Positions 5,683 through 9,472 of a stretch of DNA of 9,472 bases are shown in pieces. The DNA comes from an uncultured Muribaculaceae bacterium. GTDB lineage: Bacteria; Bacteroidota; Bacteroidia; Bacteroidales; Muribaculaceae. The position numbers were made by a program, and so were the translations under genes. Within the stretch, counting starts at the first letter, position 1. Every line of letters begins with the position of its first letter. A model generated the notes under the pieces. That model worked only from the letters and a program-made list of their open reading frames with translations. It was not told where the DNA came from and searched no databases. Where the stretch lies: assembly GCA_910586595.1 (NCBI GenBank), contig CAJUJB010000067.1, positions 1 through 9,472 of the forward strand. The letters run 5' to 3'.

Positions 5683-8600
5683 TTAATTACTGATTAAGTC
5701 GGTACGTATGGGCTTGATTGGGGCGGCATCAAATTTTGACAATGTAGATTTGTCTGCAGCTGTTTCTGTTAAAAGTAGATTAGCTTCTACGAGATATGCC
5801 ACCATATAGTTACCGGCATTGAAGTCTATGGCACAGGGATACACGTTTCCGGCGGCAGACTGGTTGCCATTATCATTATTAATCCAATATGGTGCGCCCA
5901 TTTGTGATGGAAGATCCCATGCCATAGGCCTATAGAAGTCGAAATCACGGATATCCATTTTGTTGTCGATTGAACCATAACGCATAAGACCGTATACTGG
6001 TGAATTTACTGGGCTTTCCCCGGGCTTTGAAGTTTCTGATTTACGGCGGGCATGGCCGGTTATACCGAATGGAAAAAAGACGTTATCACCACGATTCTTA
6101 CTATAGGCGATGACTCCTCGGGCTCCCAATTTACTATCTTTGCCTTCATTCTTCGGGTCGGTGTATGAATACGCGTCAGAGGTAGAAAGTGTGCCATATG
6201 CTCCGTCGGCATAACATATGCCGAAGGCAAAATTTATATCACTATCCAGATCCTTACCCGTTATAGATATACCTAAATCGGGAAGTTCCTTACATTCGGG
6301 CAAACGGTAAGTTGCATACGTATTCTTGATACTGTTAATCAGTTTCATGTTGGTGAATGCATCCTTCTTAGCGCCACCGCTGTTATAGGAAGGTATTTCT
6401 ACCCATTTTTTATCACTCACGCCATTGCCAATCTTGAACTTTGCATTTATGCCTGGGTCTTCTCCGTAACCGAATTTTCCGTCTGTTCGGGTTACGTTTG
6501 ATTCGAGGATGGGATATCCGAGAGTGTTGTATCTTCGGAAAAGGCTCCCGACAGATAAGGGCGATTTGGTGAGATGTGTACTGTCGTAAACATTGAATGC
6601 CGACCACATGGATGTTCCACTTCCTAATGAGGAAGCTGCGTAACCTTGACGTACAAGTATTTTGTGTACGCAACTGTTGTTGTGATATGTAACTGTGATG
6701 ATAGCACCCCAGGCCTGGTTCTCCGGAGCGGATGCAACTGGGGTATATGTAAATTGTATCTTCGTATTGGTTCGTCCGGACACAGAGTTACCTTTCCCTA
6801 TCACCGTCTTGCCATTGGCCGTAAGTGAGACGAAAGAATGCTCATCTTGCTCGATTGTAGCCGTCCATGGGCCTCTCGAAACAATTGACTCGAAGCATGC
6901 TCCATTAGAGGCAGGTGAAAGTAGCTCGTACATAAGGTCGACGTTGAACGAAGCTTTATTGTTATATTTTCGGTATATGCCGCGGGGATTGTCGATACGT
7001 CGTGCTTGCCGTACTTCCGAGATGGATTCGTCAGAATATGTCTCCGTGCCCGGTACACTCGGGTCAACCTTTTTGTAGTTTGCTACATACAGGATTCGGG
7101 CATATCGGTGATGCTGGTAAAATGAGTTCGCGCCAGAATAAACTTCCCATGTACCGAGAGTTTTAGCTCGGGTATACAGCGGAAGTATGCACACGTAGTC
7201 TACCTCTTTTGAGTGGGGATCGGTGGTGCGTGTAATTGTATAATTACCACTATCGCTGTCCGGTGTTGTGATGGTTCCATCGGTTGGAGGTATGCCTTTC
7301 GTATAGGATCTTTTTCCTAACGAAACATATTTCCCTGAGGGAGTTTTGTGGTGATAATAGAAATCACGTATCATTTGTGTCGACAAGTCAAGTTTGTTGT
7401 AAGCACCACCTGTCAGACGGGTAACATCTTTTACTTCATGCAACGAAAGGAAACCAAACTCGCAGTTGGAGGCGCATAACTCATGATCTTTTGTATATAC
7501 ATTGTTTGGGAATGTACCTGCTTTAACATTAGTCTTTTTGTAGCTACCTTCGTATTTTTCCTGCATTTGCCAGGCCTTCACATTATAGAAGTCGTTGGGG
7601 TTCTCACCGTCTTCAATAAGCGGTCTCCATTCATTATCAATAATGTAGGCGTCGATGCTGGTGAGTACATATCCTTCTCGTGGTGTGGCACGGACTGTGG
7701 TTGTGGTCGGCTGGTTATAAAGATAAGGCACGTATGTGTCGGGCGTATATAGACCCGGCTTAGCCTCTTCATCGTAGTCGATGTGGAAGTCGACGTCGTT
7801 GGCATTGCCGAGGAAGGTCATGGTCACCTTGTAGTGGTGGTTTCGCTCAGCCTCATAGTTGAGGTGAGTGTCCTTGCCGAGCATAAAGCGGTATACGATG
7901 TCGCCCTTGCCGGGAGTCTGGGTGCCGATATTCTCGTAATAAGCCTTTACTTCGATATATGTGCCGAACTTGCGGTCGTCTTTCCATTCGGGAAGGGTAG
8001 AGGGCTTGTTGCCGTCGGGATAGGTGGGGATGTCGGTGGCTTCGGCGCCTTCCACAACCTGCCATTTATCGCTCTCGGTGCCTGAGTCGCCGTTGGGCTG
8101 CATGTTCTCGTAGAAATAAAGAGCCTCCGAGGCTTCGGTGTGCTCACGGGCAATGCGGTCGGCCACGCTCATGCCTGCAGCTGCGCGCGATACCATGTCG
8201 GAGTAGAGACCGTATACCGAGTCACCACTGGCTATCATGGGCCATTTTTTGTGGTCGTCGATACCTTTGTGGCCAGCCTCAGCGCCTTTGAAGTAGATTG
8301 TCTGGTCGGGCTTGTAGAAATACGTGCCGTCGTCGGCGAGGGTGTAGCCGGGTTGGCCCACATTATTTGTCGATGCGAGGTAACAGTGCTTTGGGGCGTC
8401 GATAATTGCAACTGACTTGAGGTAGATAAATACGTTCTCGTTCAGCTTGCTGGTATTGAAGGCGATGGTTACTTTCGAGGCCGCGCGCTTCACCCATGCA
8501 TGGAGGCTGGTGGAGGCGTTGGGGCTGATCTCGACTGTCTGGGGCACCTCGTTGTCGCGCTTGGTGCTTTTATCGCCGTTTACAAACCAGCCGAACATCT

Positions 8601-9084
8601 CGCTGTTGTTTGTCACATTGGCATCCCAGGTCAGGGGCAGCTGCATAAGCTGGCCATCGGTGAGAATATCGTCATCGCTGATATTGGAGAGGTCATGGTT
8701 GACAACTGCGTAAAAATAATAGCGTCCGTTGGGGTAGGTTAACGAAAATTTTGCGCAACCAGTGGCCGTCTCGCTGGAGTTGAACTCGGGGCGAGCCTCT
8801 GTCTGGCCGGGGGTGAAGTTAGTGATTTTGCGTTTTTCGATAAAGTGACCGTCGGTGTCGTAGATTACGAGCCATACCATGTTGATGGTCTTGATGGCGT
8901 TGCCGGCGGCGCGCGATTCGAGCGCTGACGTGAATGCCTGGTAACCGACTTCGATGTCTACGGTTGAATAGCCCTCGGGTATTACGCCGTAGTTGCGGCC
9001 GAAATCGTCCTCACACGACGGGGTTGCTATGGCCAGCATGAGCAGGGCTGCTGCGGAAAGTATATATGTGAGTATGCGGGGCAT
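5683..9084 (-). CDS. DUF4906/fimbrillin-type surface lipoprotein, probable fimbrial tip or accessory adhesin
   Basis: A lipoprotein of 1133 residues. The ATG at 9082-9084 is chosen because it starts a signal peptide (MPRILTYILS...) ending at Cys24; a GTG at 9145-9147 would add 21 residues before it. The lipobox TPSC is atypical, but EDD after the Cys resembles the acidic export signal of Bacteroidota surface lipoproteins. Residues about 35-190 look like a FimB/Mfa2-type beta-domain (NMVWLVIYDTDGHFIEKRKI). DUF4906 features span about 195-440: RAASKVTIAF, then ERNHHYKVTMTF and GNANDVDFHIDYDEE. A possible BACON/Ig-like repeat lies at about 735-815 (GPWTATIEQ to VLVRQGY-like ILVRQGY). The C-terminal region, about 850-1133, carries YRLPECKELPDL, FPFGITGHARR, GLMRYGSIDN, YRPMAWDLP and DFNAGNYM, patterns I associate with the ends of long DUF4906 proteins. 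Ligand unknown. It follows a fimbrillin-like gene by 59 bp. GC drops sharply at about residue 440-480 towards the C-terminus. Confidence 0.82.
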   Translation of the reverse strand: MPRILTYILSAAALLMLAIATPSCEDDFGRNYGVIPEGYSTVDIEVGYQAFTSALESRAAGNAIKTINMVWLVIYDTDGHFIEKRKITNFTPGQTEARPEFNSSETATGCAKFSLTYPNGRYYFYAVVNHDLSNISDDDILTDGQLMQLPLTWDANVTNNSEMFGWFVNGDKSTKRDNEVPQTVEISPNASTSLHAWVKRAASKVTIAFNTSKLNENVFIYLKSVAIIDAPKHCYLASTNNVGQPGYTLADDGTYFYKPDQTIYFKGAEAGHKGIDDHKKWPMIASGDSVYGLYSDMVSRAAAGMSVADRIAREHTEASEALYFYENMQPNGDSGTESDKWQVVEGAEATDIPTYPDGNKPSTLPEWKDDRKFGTYIEVKAYYENIGTQTPGKGDIVYRFMLGKDTHLNYEAERNHHYKVTMTFLGNANDVDFHIDYDEEAKPGLYTPDTYVPYLYNQPTTTTVRATPREGYVLTSIDAYIIDNEWRPLIEDGENPNDFYNVKAWQMQEKYEGSYKKTNVKAGTFPNNVYTKDHELCASNCEFGFLSLHEVKDVTRLTGGAYNKLDLSTQMIRDFYYHHKTPSGKYVSLGKRSYTKGIPPTDGTITTPDSDSGNYTITRTTDPHSKEVDYVCILPLYTRAKTLGTWEVYSGANSFYQHHRYARILYVANYKKVDPSVPGTETYSDESISEVRQARRIDNPRGIYRKYNNKASFNVDLMYELLSPASNGACFESIVSRGPWTATIEQDEHSFVSLTANGKTVIGKGNSVSGRTNTKIQFTYTPVASAPENQAWGAIITVTYHNNSCVHKILVRQGYAASSLGSGTSMWSAFNVYDSTHLTKSPLSVGSLFRRYNTLGYPILESNVTRTDGKFGYGEDPGINAKFKIGNGVSDKKWVEIPSYNSGGAKKDAFTNMKLINSIKNTYATYRLPECKELPDLGISITGKDLDSDINFAFGICYADGAYGTLSTSDAYSYTDPKNEGKDSKLGARGVIAYSKNRGDNVFFPFGITGHARRKSETSKPGESPVNSPVYGLMRYGSIDNKMDIRDFDFYRPMAWDLPSQMGAPYWINNDNGNQSAAGNVYPCAIDFNAGNYMVAYLVEANLLLTETAADKSTLSKFDAAPIKPIRTDLISN

Positions 9085-9143
9085 ATCGATGGTGAATGAT
9101 TGGAGACAGGGTTGATAATGATTGGGTTGGAATCCGGTGGTAA

Positions 9144-9472
9144 TCACTCGGTAGGAATACCGAACTCAGGGTATAGATCGACAACCGTGTAAGGCGTGAC
9201 GTCGATCTCGACAGTGACGTCGGTCGTCTCTGGGTGTTTGTTTAAGATGAATCGGTACCAGTAGTTGCGCCATATATCCATGGGCGATGAGCCTTTCATC
9301 GGGAAGTCGATATATGTCTCATGCTCGATGAAACTTTCGTCGAACGAGACCACAATGCGCGCTGCCGGATTAGAGGCGGTAGAGTTGGAGTATTCGGGCA
9401 CATACACTACCCAATGGCCGTCGCTTGTGGGAATGAAATCGAGGTCGTTGGCCACTGGTGCGCCGGTGGGAA
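9144..9472 (-). CDS. Fimbrillin-like protein, C-terminal fragment cut by window edge
   Basis: The frame is open to the right edge; the GTG at 9455 is not a credible start, because codons for TGAP precede it in frame. The visible ~109 residues are rich in beta-strand and aromatic residues. They end in RNYWYRFILNKH, DVTVEIDVTPYTVVDLYPEFGI, a layout (R-N-x-x-Y-R-F strand, then a Val/Asp strand with a V-x-P-[WY] turn near the C-terminus) typical of Bacteroidales FimA/Mfa1-type or FimB/Mfa2-type fimbrillins. The exact subunit (stalk, anchor or accessory) cannot be told without the N-terminus. It lies 59 bp ahead of the DUF4906 lipoprotein gene on the same strand with no terminator between them, so the two are probably one operon that begins beyond the window. 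Confidence 0.68.
   Translation of the reverse strand, partial: PTGAPVANDLDFIPTSDGHWVVYVPEYSNSTASNPAARIVVSFDESFIEHETYIDFPMKGSSPMDIWRNYWYRFILNKHPETTDVTVEIDVTPYTVVDLYPEFGIPTE

Noticed and set aside
9095..9125. Direct repeat AATGATTGG at 9095-9103 and 9117-9125, 22 bp apart, ahead of the DUF4906 gene
   Set aside because: Two 9-base copies about two helical turns apart could be an operator, but the AT-rich spacer is short, there is no third copy, and chance is a sufficient explanation.
9085..9147. GTG at 9147 overlapping the stop of the fimbrillin-like gene as the DUF4906 start
   Set aside because: The GTGA overlap looks like coupling, but the extra 21 residues are polar and sit before a complete signal peptide beginning at the ATG at 9084.

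Overview
The window looks like an ordinary chromosomal segment of a Bacteroidales bacterium. Three things point there: a dipeptidyl-peptidase 5 very close to the Porphyromonas gingivalis enzyme as I recall it, Bacteroidota-style promoters (TAnnTTTG -7 boxes, no Shine-Dalgarno), and a fimbrillin/DUF4906 surface lipoprotein locus. The moderately GC-rich coding and the codon style would suit a gut Muribaculaceae-like member, but that family-level placement is inference only.

Layout. Positions 1-4226 read on the plus strand. They hold the C-terminal part of a DUF3857/transglutaminase-like/DUF3858 protein (1-1515), then a 108-bp gap with a good promoter and a strong stem-loop, then a secreted S9 peptidase (DPP5, 1624-3705). 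A small DUF6155 protein (3705-4226) overlaps the peptidase stop codon by one base. A symmetrical A-run/stem/T-run terminator at 4241-4293 serves both converging transcription units.

Positions 4308-9472 read on the minus strand. In transcription order they are the end of a fimbrillin-like protein (9472-9144, cut by the window edge), a large DUF4906 fimbrial-type lipoprotein of about 1133 residues (9084-5683) with its own terminator hairpin (5662-5619), then a promoter and the two-gene unit bamD (5484-4684) and rpoZ omega (4640-4308).

Functions. DPP5 is a periplasmic peptidase of the type that releases dipeptides for amino-acid uptake. BamD is an essential lipoprotein of the outer-membrane beta-barrel assembly machine, and omega is an RNA polymerase subunit. 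The fimbrillin/DUF4906 pair is probably the distal part of a fimbria operon (accessory or tip adhesin) continuing past the right edge. I see no RNA gene, insertion sequence, CRISPR array or clearly new defence-type system. The most interesting signals are a sharp drop in GC inside the DUF4906 gene, the probably inactive transglutaminase-like core, and the promoter-linked stem-loop ahead of dpp5.
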